A DNA stretch of 64,000 nt from Akkermansia muciniphila (GTDB lineage Bacteria > Verrucomicrobiota > Verrucomicrobiia > Limisphaerales > UBA9464): NCBI GenBank assembly GCA_945898055.1, contig CAMDGV010000010.1, positions 25,416 through 89,415 on the forward strand, written 5' to 3'. The notes beneath the pieces are model-generated. The model was given only the letters and a program-made list of their open reading frames with translations. It did no database searches and was not told the DNA's origin. Of the stretch, positions 18,750 to 27,270 are shown one piece after another (within the stretch, counting starts at the first letter, position 1; each line of letters opens with the position of its first letter). The position numbers and the translations under genes are program-made.

Positions 18750-19538
18750 TTAGGGCCCAGACCCGAGGCTCGATCCGTCCATCGTGGCGCGCGCCAAAGA
18801 CCAGACCACTACCCTCTCCGCTCCCATCCGCTGCAAAACTGCCGCTACGGCACCCGCTGTCGCCCCCGTGGTGAGGACATCGTCAAAGACAATCCAATCT
18901 CCCTGTATTCGCTCTTGGGATGCCGCAGAGAAAGCCTGCCGCACATTATCAGCACGCGCCTCACGCGACAAATGAGCTTGGACCTGAGCCATCTCGTTTC
19001 GGCGCACTAAGTCAGTGCGGATTGGTATTTCCAAAGCTCGGGCTAAAGGGGTGGCAAGGCGGGTCGCTTGATTAAATCCTCGTTCACGTTCTCGCACAGG
19101 ATGGAGCGGCACAGGGACAAGTCCGCTCCAAAAACTTCCCTGTAATATTGGGCAAGCTTCTTCTAGCAGCAATTGGACTAGAAAAGGCTCAAACCAGACT
19201 TCCCCCCAATACTTAAACCGATGAATGACCTCCAAGACCCGACCTTCTGCAATGACGGCCGCTCGGGCTGATTCAAAACACGGTTCACTCTCCCTGCAGT
19301 TAGCGCAAGTATAGGAGGTGGTAATCTCACCACTAGGCGGTAACCCGCACCGTCCACAAAAGGGAGGCCGCACCCGGCGAACACTGTTAGAGCAACGCTT
19401 GCAGACGTACCCTTCCGATTTCCCAGCAACCTCCAGAGAGCAGAGAGCGCACACTGCTGGAAAGACCAAGGACAACAGAGACTCAACGACCTCGGATAGA
19501 GGTTTTGAACCGGAATTTGGCCCAACTTTATCTGACAT
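18750..19538 (-). CDS. comF: ComF family phosphoribosyltransferase-like protein
   Basis: A 262-residue ComF/GntX homologue. The N-terminal four-cysteine ribbon (CALC, CKRC, then CGRCG and CANC between residues about 35 and 85) precedes a type I phosphoribosyltransferase domain with LVPVPLHPVRERERGFNQA near 140 and the PRPP loop VFDDVLTTGATAG near 217. In naturally competent bacteria ComF acts in DNA uptake or integration at the cytoplasmic face. No other competence gene is nearby. Its ATG lies 11 bases inside the preceding CPBP gene, indicating coupling. Confidence 0.9.
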   Translation of the reverse strand: MSDKVGPNSGSKPLSEVVESLLSLVFPAVCALCSLEVAGKSEGYVCKRCSNSVRRVRPPFCGRCGLPPSGEITTSYTCANCRESEPCFESARAAVIAEGRVLEVIHRFKYWGEVWFEPFLVQLLLEEACPILQGSFWSGLVPVPLHPVRERERGFNQATRLATPLARALEIPIRTDLVRRNEMAQVQAHLSREARADNVRQAFSAASQERIQGDWIVFDDVLTTGATAGAVAAVLQRMGAERVVVWSLARATMDGSSLGSGP

Positions 19539-20484
19539 AGACTGCCTCCGATTTATCTAACTTAGGAACCATCCGAAAGGGCGAGACCCAAGAAATCCCG
19601 ATAATTCCAATCCAAAGGCAAGCAAAGGCAAACCACCCATCAATCAAGGCGGATGAGCCCCAAAATGAAACGAAAGTTGACGGTCTGGGCTGAGTTAAAA
19701 ATGCATACGATTTTAGCCAAAAAATCCAGCCTCCATGCAATCCGATCGACATCCACAAGGCGCCTGTTCGCTCGCGTAAAGCGGACAGCACGAAACCCGC
19801 TAGAGTTAAATTTAAAAAGCTGGGTAACAATGCCGATAAATCGGCAAAACCGCTGGCCATACGCACCAACATTTCAAACCCAGTCCATGCTCCCACCGAA
19901 GCTGGGGGGGCGGGTTTCTGAAAAAAATGAACCATCGCGTATAAGAGAGAACTGAGAACCCCCGAAAATAGGAAGCCATAACTGCGGCGGAGCACTCCAA
20001 AAACAACTCCCCGAAAGAGGAGTTCTTCCAAGACCCCAACGACCACGGCGGTCCCTACCGACTGCTGGATATGCAGCAAGATTTGTTTCAGCTGATGATG
20101 AGGGACCCATTCCCGATTACCCGCAACAATCACCCAAAAAACAAACAAGGCTAAAGAAATAAATCCTAGAGTGGATCCTCGGATGAGATCTCGGTACATC
20201 GTCCGGTTCCGCTTAAATCCTGCCTCAAAAAAGCCGGGGAAAAGTCTAAGTCGCACCAAAGGCCATAAACCAGCGATGGCCAAAACAAGAAGAGCCCGAT
20301 TCACATAGCGATGGAACGGATAATGGGCCAGTGCTGAACTCGGAAGCAAGATCTGCACTGTTCCCCAAATCCACGGGGTCACCAGCGCCGCACCTATAAA
20401 AATAAAGAGAAGATAGAGTCCGAGCACCCACAAGCCACCCCGAACTCGGAGAGGTTGGCGCAAAGCATCGTCTGAATCAGTCAA
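19528..20484 (-). CDS. CPBP family intramembrane metalloprotease
   Basis: A 318-residue integral membrane protein with about eight hydrophobic segments. The CPBP (Rce1-like) active-site motif EExxxR appears as EELLFRGVVFG near residue 151, the second motif as MVHFFQ near 189, and the third histidine in IGLHGGW near 248. Rce1-like enzymes cleave CaaX prenylated proteins in eukaryotes; bacterial members include bacteriocin-immunity and maturation proteases. The only start available is TTG at 20484; an AGGAGG sits too far upstream (about 20507-20512) to be its obvious ribosome site. Substrate unknown. Confidence 0.87.
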   Translation of the reverse strand: MTDSDDALRQPLRVRGGLWVLGLYLLFIFIGAALVTPWIWGTVQILLPSSALAHYPFHRYVNRALLVLAIAGLWPLVRLRLFPGFFEAGFKRNRTMYRDLIRGSTLGFISLALFVFWVIVAGNREWVPHHQLKQILLHIQQSVGTAVVVGVLEELLFRGVVFGVLRRSYGFLFSGVLSSLLYAMVHFFQKPAPPASVGAWTGFEMLVRMASGFADLSALLPSFLNLTLAGFVLSALRERTGALWMSIGLHGGWIFWLKSYAFLTQPRPSTFVSFWGSSALIDGWFAFACLWIGIIGISWVSPFRMVPKLDKSEAVYVR

Positions 20485-20530
20485 TCCATGAGAAGCTAGC
20501 GAACCTCCTCTAATGGCTCAAGCTACACCC

Positions 20531-21004
20531 TCATCGAGACTGACATTTCGGACACCAACCCGTGAACTCAAGGCGATGCTGGACTTGAGTAAACCCATGC
20601 CGACTCGCAATCGCAGATTGGAATTCTTCTGGAAAACACTCATCTACCTCAACAATCAATCGGCACCGAGTGCAGACCAAATGATGGTGATGGGACGAAC
20701 CCTCCTCGGCCGACAACTCAAAGCGTGCCGCCCCATCGCCAAAGTCATAACGCCGCACCAATCCCAGCAGTTCCAGAGTGTGCATATTTCGGTAGATCGT
20801 CGCTAAATCACAGTCCTCTTTGCCTAGGGCCGCGTGGATCTCCTTATTCGTCAATGGCGAGGCGTGCTTACGGAGAACATCCAGAATCGCCTGCCGAGGC
20901 GCGGTCACCTTACGCGCTCCACGCCGCAGTTTCTCAGTCAACTCGGTCAGCGGTTGCTGAATTAACCGATGAACATGCTGATGCTGGGCGCAAGGAGAAC
21001 TCAT
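20531..21004 (-). CDS. zur: Fur-family regulator, probable zinc uptake regulator Zur
   Basis: A 157-residue winged-helix metalloregulator. The DNA-binding half includes RKVTAPRQAILDVL and the recognition helix block CDLATIYRNMHTLELLGL near residues 65-85. The metal-binding half has HHHHLVCTRC near 105 and a C-terminal CPKC pair, the structural zinc site. The ATG at 21004 overlaps the znuB stop as ATGA; a TTG at 21013 is possible but less likely. Being last in the znuA-znuC-znuB operon argues for Zur and not Fur; such a regulator represses its own operon when zinc is plentiful. The repressor role is inferred. Confidence 0.87.
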   Translation of the reverse strand: MSSPCAQHQHVHRLIQQPLTELTEKLRRGARKVTAPRQAILDVLRKHASPLTNKEIHAALGKEDCDLATIYRNMHTLELLGLVRRYDFGDGAARFELSAEEGSSHHHHLVCTRCRLIVEVDECFPEEFQSAIASRHGFTQVQHRLEFTGWCPKCQSR

Positions 21005-21825
21005 AAAGGACAAGGCGAAGACCTATTGGGGCGGATCAATTTCGATATTAGCAGGGAAAAAATGAAAAAGGCAATCAGGGTCAGTGTGATACAGGGCCCC
21101 CCTGGCAGGTTCAGCGGATACGATAAAGCCACGCCGCCAACCGCTCCAGACAGTCCCAAGAAAAGGCTCAAAATAATCTGCTGACGCAGACTCTGCGCTA
21201 GGTTACGAGCGGTTGCCGGAGGCACCACGATCAATGAGGTTACCAAGACAATTCCCAACAGCCGGATACTCAAGGCGACTGTTACCGTCAGAAGTATCAC
21301 AAACAACTGATTCATGCGCCTCACTGGAATACCGGAGACATGGGCTAAATCCTCGTGTGCGGTGAGAAGAGCGAGAGCATTCAAGTGCCGAAAAAGCAAA
21401 TAGGAAACCCCGACCGCCACCCCCATTGCTACCTGGACGTCTCCCCAACCTACCGAAAAAATATCACCAAAAAGAAAACGGTCTAACTCATTACGAAACC
21501 CTTTAAGCAAGGAAAGAACCACCATCCCGAAAGCCACCGAACCGCTTAATAACAGGGCCATAATGGTATCGTTCAGTAGATCTGTCCGTTCCTTCAGCCA
21601 AAGAATTAACAAAGCCACCGCCAAACTAAAAATAATCATGGGCAAGGTAGGATCTTTCACTCCCAGCCAAAAACCCAATGCCACACCCGCTAGAGCAGCA
21701 TGAGCAATCGTATCACTGAAGAAAGACATCCGCCGTGCGGTGACAAAGACCCCCATAAATCCACACAGCGGTCCCATCACTAAAGCTGCCAACAAGGCTC
21801 GCTGCATGAAGGGTTCAATGGACAT
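21001..21825 (-). CDS. znuB: Zinc ABC transporter permease
   Basis: A 274-residue ABC-3 family inner-membrane protein with about eight to nine helices. The opening MQRALLAALVMGPLCGFMGVFVTARRMSFFSD is the family N terminus (read in parts: GPLCGFMGVFV, RRMSFFSDTIAH). GIVLVTSLIVVPPATARNLA near residue 210 is the conserved cytoplasmic coupling segment. It pairs with ZnuC and receives metal from ZnuA. It overlaps znuC by 11 bases and zur by 4. Manganese or iron transport is the alternative for this family; the histidine-rich ZnuA and linked Zur favour zinc. Confidence 0.92.
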   Translation of the reverse strand: MSIEPFMQRALLAALVMGPLCGFMGVFVTARRMSFFSDTIAHAALAGVALGFWLGVKDPTLPMIIFSLAVALLILWLKERTDLLNDTIMALLLSGSVAFGMVVLSLLKGFRNELDRFLFGDIFSVGWGDVQVAMGVAVGVSYLLFRHLNALALLTAHEDLAHVSGIPVRRMNQLFVILLTVTVALSIRLLGIVLVTSLIVVPPATARNLAQSLRQQIILSLFLGLSGAVGGVALSYPLNLPGGPCITLTLIAFFIFSLLISKLIRPNRSSPCPL

Positions 21826-22588
21826 GATGATGGTGTTGATAGGGTGTCATGTGGATTCCGTAGGCCTGCTTAAGCGAGTCGGCACTCATCACATCTTCGG
21901 GCGGTCCCTCACAACAAATCACTCCGTTCAAGGCATATACCCAAGACGCATGACGATAGACCATCGACAAATCATGGGAGACCAAGACCACGGTCAATCC
22001 CAAGCGCCGATGAACCGTAGAAATGAGTTCATAAAAGTCCTTTTCGCCGGGTGTATCAACCCCCGCTGTCGGTTCATCCAAAAGAAGCAATTCGGGCTTA
22101 TTAAGAAGACTGGAACAAATAAGCACCCGCTGTAACTGACCACCGCTCAACCCAGCTAAGGGACGGTCTAACAGACGTTCAACATCGAGATCAGCCACCA
22201 ATTCTTTGAGTTGGGCATCAATGAAATGGGTTGATCTCCAGAACCAACCCCGCGTGGCCGGCAAGCGGATTGCCAAGAATTCTCGAACAGTCAGGATAAA
22301 ACTGCGATCTACCTGTAACCGTTGGGGAACATAGCCAACCCGACGGAAAGACTCTGGGCCCGGCACCTTACCAAACAAGCGAACTGAACCGGAATCCACT
22401 GGTTGCAACCCCAAGAGGCACCGAAGGAGAGTGGTCTTACCTGAGCCATTGGGGCCGATCAAAGCGACAATACTACCCTTTCGAACACGGAGAGAGACCC
22501 CCTTTAAAACCTGAGTATCCCCTAGTCGAACCTGCAAGCCAGTGACTTCGACAACCACATCCTTTGGTTGACGGAAAGCGATCTCCAT
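21815..22588 (-). CDS. znuC: Zinc ABC transporter ATP-binding protein
   Basis: A 257-residue ATPase energising zinc import. Walker A GPNGSGKTT near residue 43, signature LSGGQLQRV near 146, Walker B LLLLDEPTAGVD near 168, and H-loop LVSHDLSMV near 200. The C terminus is histidine-rich (QHHHHVH), often seen in metal-transport ATPases. One base separates its ATG from the znuA stop, so the two are translationally linked. Confidence 0.93.
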   Translation of the reverse strand: MEIAFRQPKDVVVEVTGLQVRLGDTQVLKGVSLRVRKGSIVALIGPNGSGKTTLLRCLLGLQPVDSGSVRLFGKVPGPESFRRVGYVPQRLQVDRSFILTVREFLAIRLPATRGWFWRSTHFIDAQLKELVADLDVERLLDRPLAGLSGGQLQRVLICSSLLNKPELLLLDEPTAGVDTPGEKDFYELISTVHRRLGLTVVLVSHDLSMVYRHASWVYALNGVICCEGPPEDVMSADSLKQAYGIHMTPYQHHHHVH

Positions 22589-22589
22589 A

Positions 22590-23549
22590 TCAGCGCAAGG
22601 CCGCCTTTAAGGCCGCTAAATTGCGCCGCATCCCCTCCACATAAAATGCCTTTGAAGACTTTCCAGTCTCCAAAACATCGAGTTCAGCCATCTGAATCTT
22701 TAAGTCCCCAGCAATTCGTTTTGCCAACCGCGGATTGAACTGAGGCTCTGTGAACAAAACATCAACTGAGTTTTTACGGATCGCTGCCAGCAATCCCGCC
22801 AAATACTTCGGCGATGGGTCCACACTAGGCACCTGTTCAATAACCCCAATTAATGTTAAATCATACCGTCGACAAAAATAAGGAAACGCATTATGGAAAG
22901 TGACAATGCGACGATTCTTTACCTCCATCAACGACGAACGAATCGATCGGTCTAAGTCGGTCAGTTCCCTCAAATAAGCGGCGGCACGCGACTTATAACC
23001 CTCGGCATTGGAGGGATCCGCAACGAGCAAAGCGGCGAGGATATTAGAAACACACTGTTGGGCGATGATTGGGTCGAGCCAGATATGGGGATTAGGAGGA
23101 TCCTTATCCGCCTTTGAATCGTGACCGTGAGCGTGGGCTGATGACTTACCAGCGTCGATGGTCAGTTGGGGTAGGTGGTAGATTAACTGAGTTGCGACTC
23201 CGTCAGAAACAGTGATGACTCGATGCCCCGGTTTGCCACCACCGTTGGCAATCGTCCGAGTCAACCAATCATCCACGCCCAAACCATTGATCAAAATCAA
23301 ATCGGCTTTGGCTAATTTACGCATATCGGAAGGCCGAAACTGAAAATCGTGCGGCCCCACATCTGCGGGCAACAAAGTTTCCACCTCGGCGGCCTCCCCG
23401 ACCACATTTGCGGCCCAAGAATGAATCGCCGGCAAGGTAACTACAATCCGTAGCGGCTCAGCCACCACGGTGAGCGATAGAAAAACGACCGCTAACCGGG
23501 AGGCCAAACGGAAGATCAACGCTTGCAAATTCAACGAGCCTTGGAACAT
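22590..23549 (-). CDS. znuA: Zinc-binding periplasmic protein
   Basis: Cluster A-I substrate-binding protein, 319 residues, exported by an N-terminal signal (hydrophobic LAVVFLSLTVVA). Three metal-ligand histidine regions are seen: VGPHDFQFRPSD near residue 65, PHIWLDP near 154 and TFHNAFPYF near 218. The His/Asp-rich loop HAHGHDSKADKD just before PHIWLDP is the mark of zinc- rather than manganese-binding members. It is first in the minus-strand znuA-znuC-znuB-zur operon and follows a palindrome-containing promoter region (23573-23600). Confidence 0.93.
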   Translation of the reverse strand: MFQGSLNLQALIFRLASRLAVVFLSLTVVAEPLRIVVTLPAIHSWAANVVGEAAEVETLLPADVGPHDFQFRPSDMRKLAKADLILINGLGVDDWLTRTIANGGGKPGHRVITVSDGVATQLIYHLPQLTIDAGKSSAHAHGHDSKADKDPPNPHIWLDPIIAQQCVSNILAALLVADPSNAEGYKSRAAAYLRELTDLDRSIRSSLMEVKNRRIVTFHNAFPYFCRRYDLTLIGVIEQVPSVDPSPKYLAGLLAAIRKNSVDVLFTEPQFNPRLAKRIAGDLKIQMAELDVLETGKSSKAFYVEGMRRNLAALKAALR

Positions 23550-23572
23550 AGACGCAGGATGTAAGCCTGGTT

Positions 23573-23600
23573 GTTATCTGCAAATCAATTGCAATTGTAA
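23573..23600 (-). promoter_or_regulatory. Candidate znuA promoter with overlapping 12-bp palindrome
   Basis: Reading the minus strand, TTACAA (23600-23595) and GATAAC (23578-23573) are spaced 16 bases, resembling -35 and -10 boxes, about 24 bases before the znuA ATG. The perfect palindrome CAATTGCAATTG (23586-23597) overlaps the -35 box and spacer, where a repressor would block transcription. Because zur is in the operon, this is a reasonable Zur operator candidate. It does not match the gammaproteobacterial Zur consensus, so the assignment is inference. Confidence 0.4.
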
Positions 23601-23656
23601 GTTAATAAAAGACCGACGACGAATTGTCGGCGGTGACTTTGTCGGTGGTGAGACCT

Positions 23657-23905
23657 TTACTTTACCAACAACATCTGACGGGCGCGTTTAATGGCGACGG
23701 TCAGACGGCGTTGGAAAACGGCAGGAAGCCCAGTGTATTTCCGGGGGAGAATCTTGCCATTATCTGTCACATAACGTTTAAGCAACGTGACATTTTTGTA
23801 ATCGATCGCATCGATTGTGAAGTCAACTTCGGGCTTCGGACGTGGAGTCCGGGCTACGGTTGAGCGGCGTTTCTTTTTCTCCTCGAGTTTGGTCTTGCGT
23901 GGCAT
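23657..23905 (-). CDS. rpsR: 30S ribosomal protein bS18
   Basis: Small-subunit ribosomal protein of 82 residues. The conserved core [20 protein letters not shown] with PRKYTGLP and the C-terminal ARQMLLV are characteristic of S18. An N-terminal basic extension ([11 protein letters not shown]) precedes it. It follows rpmG by three bases in the order DksA-like, rpmG, rpsR, not the common rpsF-ssb-rpsR order. Confidence 0.95.
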   Translation of the reverse strand: MPRKTKLEEKKKRRSTVARTPRPKPEVDFTIDAIDYKNVTLLKRYVTDNGKILPRKYTGLPAVFQRRLTVAIKRARQMLLVK

Positions 23906-23908
23906 AGC

Positions 23909-24076
23909 TTACTTGATTTCGCGATGCAGGGTGTGGCGACGAAGGAATGGATTGAACTTCTTCTTCTCCACCTTGTCGGTCTGCAACTTCTTGTTGCGGG
24001 ATGTCTGGTAACGGGAAACGGGCAACCCCAGTTTTCTCGCCTCCGTACATTCAATGGTTACAATCTCACGTGGCAT
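23909..24076 (-). CDS. rpmG: 50S ribosomal protein bL33
   Basis: A 55-residue large-subunit protein. It begins [13 protein letters not shown], has the family block RYQTSRNKK and ends in [17 protein letters not shown], matching bL33. Only one of the four zinc-ribbon cysteines of the C+ form remains, so it is the zinc-independent C- type. That fits a genome with Zur-controlled uptake, though no regulatory link is visible. It lies three bases after the DksA-like gene and three before rpsR. Confidence 0.95.
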   Translation of the reverse strand: MPREIVTIECTEARKLGLPVSRYQTSRNKKLQTDKVEKKKFNPFLRRHTLHREIK

Positions 24077-24079
24077 AAA

Positions 24080-24943
24080 TTAGTTTTCCTTTTCCTTCGA
24101 TGGCTTTTCTTCTACATCCCCGTCGTCGTCTTCTGTATCCGCTGCACTTCCAGATTCGACAGAACCTAAAGAGCCTAGACGGTTACGCTGACGCAACAAA
24201 CCTTCTTTTTCAAGCTGGGCTTGCGCTTCAACTGAATAACGTGCCCAAGGAATGGCTTCCAGACGGGCTTTGGGAATGATCTTTTGAGTCTGTTCGCAGA
24301 CTCCGTAGAACCCCTTCTCAATCCGCTTCAAAGCTTCCTCGATCTCATAGATCGCATCCTGATCGGATGAAAGAAGACTCAAAGCGAAATCACGGTCGAA
24401 GTTGTCAGTGCCAGAATCTCCCATGTGCAGACTATAACTTTCCATCTGGGATTGTGATTCCTTGGCTAGACCACTCATCTGACGACGCAGACGGTCGTGC
24501 AACTCGAGGAGGTTCTGGTAAAATTTCTGAAATTCAGGCTTTACCTTAGTAATCGGCAACCACGTCGGCAAGGTGCCTTCGATCGCAACCGTTTTGGCCA
24601 ACGGCCGACCTAAAATTGCCGCCGCATTCGTCGCCGCTTTGGGGCGCACTGCCGGAGGAAGAACCCCTTCCCGCTTAACCGGGGGAACTGGAGTTTCTTT
24701 CGCCGCAGATTTACTGGGTACCTTAGCAGCAGGTGCCGTCACAACGGAAGCAACCGCCGGCGCGACTTTAATAGCCGGTGCTGCCACAACTGGCGCAACT
24801 ACCGGAGCAGCCTTAGTAGCCGGTGCTGCCACAACTGGCGCAACTATCGGGGCAGCCGAGACTGCCACCTTGACAGCGGGAGCTGACACTTTGACAGCGG
24901 GGGCCGGTTTTTTTGCCATGGCTTTTTGCTTTAAAATCTTCAC
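24080..24943 (-). CDS. TraR/DksA-like protein with Ala/Pro/Val-rich N terminus and degraded zinc finger
   Basis: From GTG 24943, preceded by AGGAG at 24950-24954, about 287 residues; ATG 24919 is an alternative. The first 90 residues are low-complexity Ala/Val/Pro/Lys repeats (units like VAPVVAAPA). The C-terminal half is DksA-like: coiled-coil region EFQKFYQNLLELHDRLRRQM, the DNFDRDFALSLLSS block, and GFYGVCEQTQKIIPKARLEAIPWARYS. In DksA the last block carries CxxC...CxxC; here only one cysteine survives, with Q, Y and A in place of the rest, so zinc is unlikely to bind. DksA binds RNA polymerase; whether this one does is unknown. An acidic tail (EDDDGDVEEK) ends the protein. Confidence 0.8.
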   Translation of the reverse strand: MKILKQKAMAKKPAPAVKVSAPAVKVAVSAAPIVAPVVAAPATKAAPVVAPVVAAPAIKVAPAVASVVTAPAAKVPSKSAAKETPVPPVKREGVLPPAVRPKAATNAAAILGRPLAKTVAIEGTLPTWLPITKVKPEFQKFYQNLLELHDRLRRQMSGLAKESQSQMESYSLHMGDSGTDNFDRDFALSLLSSDQDAIYEIEEALKRIEKGFYGVCEQTQKIIPKARLEAIPWARYSVEAQAQLEKEGLLRQRNRLGSLGSVESGSAADTEDDDGDVEEKPSKEKEN

Positions 24944-24949
24944 AGGTGA

Positions 24950-24954
24950 CTCCT
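24950..24954 (-). promoter_or_regulatory. Ribosome binding site deciding the DksA-like start
   Basis: AGGAG on the minus strand, six bases before GTG 24943. It supports this start over the longer open frame reaching 25054. Confidence 0.6.
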
Positions 24955-25261
24955 CTTCGCCGTTTAAGTGAACTTTATTTCGGCATCCTGACTCGAACCT
25001 GAACACCGAATCAAGGGCCGCGGAAGGTAGCAGGCGACCCACAGGACGCCACAACTATTTTCCAAGAATGATTTTGAGACAAGCATCGAGCCATAGTTTC
25101 AACAGGGACTTGCAGGGCGCAGAGCGACGAAACGCCTTCCTCTTAACCCCTGTTTTGCTGGAAAATGAAGAAACCTTTTTAAGGACGACCTTCTCAATCG
25201 AATAAATCCTCTGCTCTTTTGAAAGAGTATCGCTAGGCTTTCCCAACAAAGAATTTCCACT

Positions 25262-26308
25262 ATGAAAACCTACAACGTCGGAGTCATTGGCCACGGCTGG
25301 GTTGCCTCAGCCCATATCCCAGCCATCAACGCCACCTCTCAAGGACGGGTCACGGCAATCTACTCTAATCGTGCCCTAGATGCATCGACGGTTTGTGCCA
25401 AGTATGGTGGCGATATTAAGGTCTACAATGACCTCACTGCCATGCTGGGCGACAAGTCTCTGGATGCCATTTCGATCTGCAGCTTTCCCAAGGATCATGC
25501 TAAGCAATTCATCGCGGCCATCCAAGCGGGTAAGCATGTCATTGTTGAAAAACCACTCGCTCTAAATCCTCGGGAACTGGAGGCCATGGCTGCTGCCCTA
25601 AAAACTTCCGAAAGCAAAACCTGCGTCTGCTTTGAGGTTCGTTTCTCCTCACAATTCCAATCTATCCACGCCCTCCTCGAGGCGGGTCTTTTGGGTTCGG
25701 TCCACTTCGCTGAAGTCGACTACTATCATGGCATCGGACCGTGGTACGGCCAGTTTCGTTGGGCCCATAAAAAATCAGAGGCCGGCAGTTCATTGCTCAG
25801 CGCCGGATGCCATGCTATGGACGCACTACTCATGGTAATGGGCGGCGAACCAACCGAAGTCACTTCCTACGCAACCTCATCCAAAAGCCCGCACTTCGCA
25901 CTCTACGATTTCCCGACGACTCAAATTAGCCTCGTAAAGTTCAAAGATGGTCGGATCGGTAAAACCACCTCGTGTATCGACTGCCTTCAACCTTACTACT
26001 TTCATACCCACATCGTCGGCAGCGAAGGCTCCCTTCTTGATAATCGGTTCCATAGCCAAAAATTAGGGATGCTGGATAAAAACAAATGGAGTCAACTTTC
26101 CTGCGCTCCTGTCGACTCTGGCGACGTCAAGGATCACCCTTATCAAACTCAATTTCAGGCTTTCTTCGACGCATTAGACGCCAATCGGGAGATGCCTTTC
26201 ACGAGTTTTAGCCACGCTTATCGAACTCACAAACTGATCTTTGCGGCCGACAAATCTGCCGCCATCGGCCGGCCAGTCAAACTTCAGACCTCTGATTTTT
26301 CAGGGTAA
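25262..26308 (+). CDS. Gfo/Idh/MocA family NAD(P)-dependent oxidoreductase
   Basis: A 348-residue sugar-dehydrogenase-type oxidoreductase. The N-terminal Rossmann motif is VGVIGHGWVASAH, the family signature EKPLALNP is near residue 97, and the C-terminal GFO domain includes the substrate-side GCHAMDALLM block near residue 182. Members act on sugars, inositols or amino-sugar nucleotides, and the substrate is not deducible here. It stands alone. Its last residues (QTSDFSG) and stop fall inside a repeat whose second copy is at 63805, so the C terminus may have been altered by insertion. Confidence 0.9.
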   Translation: MKTYNVGVIGHGWVASAHIPAINATSQGRVTAIYSNRALDASTVCAKYGGDIKVYNDLTAMLGDKSLDAISICSFPKDHAKQFIAAIQAGKHVIVEKPLALNPRELEAMAAALKTSESKTCVCFEVRFSSQFQSIHALLEAGLLGSVHFAEVDYYHGIGPWYGQFRWAHKKSEAGSSLLSAGCHAMDALLMVMGGEPTEVTSYATSSKSPHFALYDFPTTQISLVKFKDGRIGKTTSCIDCLQPYYFHTHIVGSEGSLLDNRFHSQKLGMLDKNKWSQLSCAPVDSGDVKDHPYQTQFQAFFDALDANREMPFTSFSHAYRTHKLIFAADKSAAIGRPVKLQTSDFSG

Positions 26309-26470
26309 ATCTCAACAATCAGACGAGTCTTCAGATCCCTGAATTTCCGAGGATTTTGCTGAGGATTGATCCGGTTCCAATCGGGCCTTGCAGGTCCAGT
26401 TCCGAACGATGGGCGAGGCGAAAGAGGAATCGCCAGCCCGGGACCTTGGGGTGCTCCAGTTGTTGCTGGT
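26284..26470. repeat. Dispersed repeat, copy A (second copy at 63805)
   Basis: From CAGACCTC at 26284 to about 26470 this matches 63805-64000 with many shared blocks (GGGTAAATC, CCCTGAATTTC, TTTTGCTGAGG, TTCCGAAC, GCGAGGCGAAAG). By eye the two are about three quarters identical. On the minus strand both encode the same peptide pattern (FRLAHRSELDL), so this is probably the 3' part of a formerly coding mobile element. The family was not recognised. Copy A starts within the end of the oxidoreductase gene. Confidence 0.65.
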
Positions 26471-26752
26471 TGATGGCTTCCAAGGTCTGACGCTCAATGG
26501 ATTCAGTGGTCGCAGTCGTTTCGATCTCGGCGCGGATCCGGGATCCTAAGCCCAGGCGGGCTGTGGATAATTCCACGGCAACCAGGCGCTGGGATGGGCG
26601 GCTACCGCCTCCGGGTTGCTCGCCAACGCCAGCAGGCAATTGGGTAGCACGGTGCGGAATTCCCTAGCTCATCCTTCGATATTCGGTCCCGGCCGCGGGC
26701 CAAATCTTCAAAAAATTTTGCAAAAGCGAGGTTTCTCTGTTCCAAGTCTTCA

Positions 26753-27270
26753 CTACGATTTTGCTATCTCGATCGGGCCCTCCTGTCCTGTCGATCCCAG
26801 TTTTGGCGGTCCCTGTTCCCCAAACTCTTTCTTCATCCGTGCCAAGGGTAATTTGAGCCCATCATCGGCCTGCGTGTATCGGCTCATCACCAGTTTCTTT
26901 CCGTCCGTCGCCGGGAACACCAGATCCAACAGCTGCACCTTGGAAAACTGTTCGAGCGCCTGACGGGAGGTTAATCCCGATGCCAAAGGCTTGAGCCAGT
27001 GCTTGAGCGTCACGGAGAGACAGTACGCCTGAGAGCACGCAAAGATGTGTGCATCCACCCGGCCTTCCGTCTGATGATAAACGGGCCGGATCCCGAGATC
27101 GTTCTTGAAACTTCGGAACATCGATTCGATCTCCGCCAACAGCCTGTAAAGTTCCCACAAATACTTAGGCTCCTTGTTGCTCAGGTTACTTCAAAAGCGA
27201 TAGTAACCGTCGTAAAGCTCAGCGTCTTTGAGTTTCTCTTTGTCCAATTTGAACCGTCCAATTTAAACCG
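26753..27270 (-). pseudogene. Remnant of an IS4/IS1634-type DDE transposase
   Basis: The C-terminal part of a transposase is readable on the minus strand. KLDKEKLKDAELYDGYYRF is followed by an in-frame TGA (27191-27193) and then SNLSNKEPKYLWELY, IESMFRSFKNDLGIRPVYH, VDAHIFACSQAYCL and LVMSRYTQ. The YREK-like region with the catalytic Glu (IES) is kept. Just upstream a 14-base tandem duplication (27242-27255 and 27256-27269, one mismatch) shifts the frame. The N-terminal half is absent, since the next gene begins at 27846. Clearly non-functional. Confidence 0.85.

Noticed and set aside
24573..24971. 132-codon plus-strand ORF rich in Thr/Ala/Gly
   Set aside because: It is the antisense of the Ala/Val/Pro tract of the DksA-like gene.
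25055..25294. 79-codon minus-strand ORF between the DksA-like gene and the oxidoreductase
   Set aside because: No recognisable content, overlaps the 5' end of a well-supported gene, and lies in the promoter region of both neighbours.
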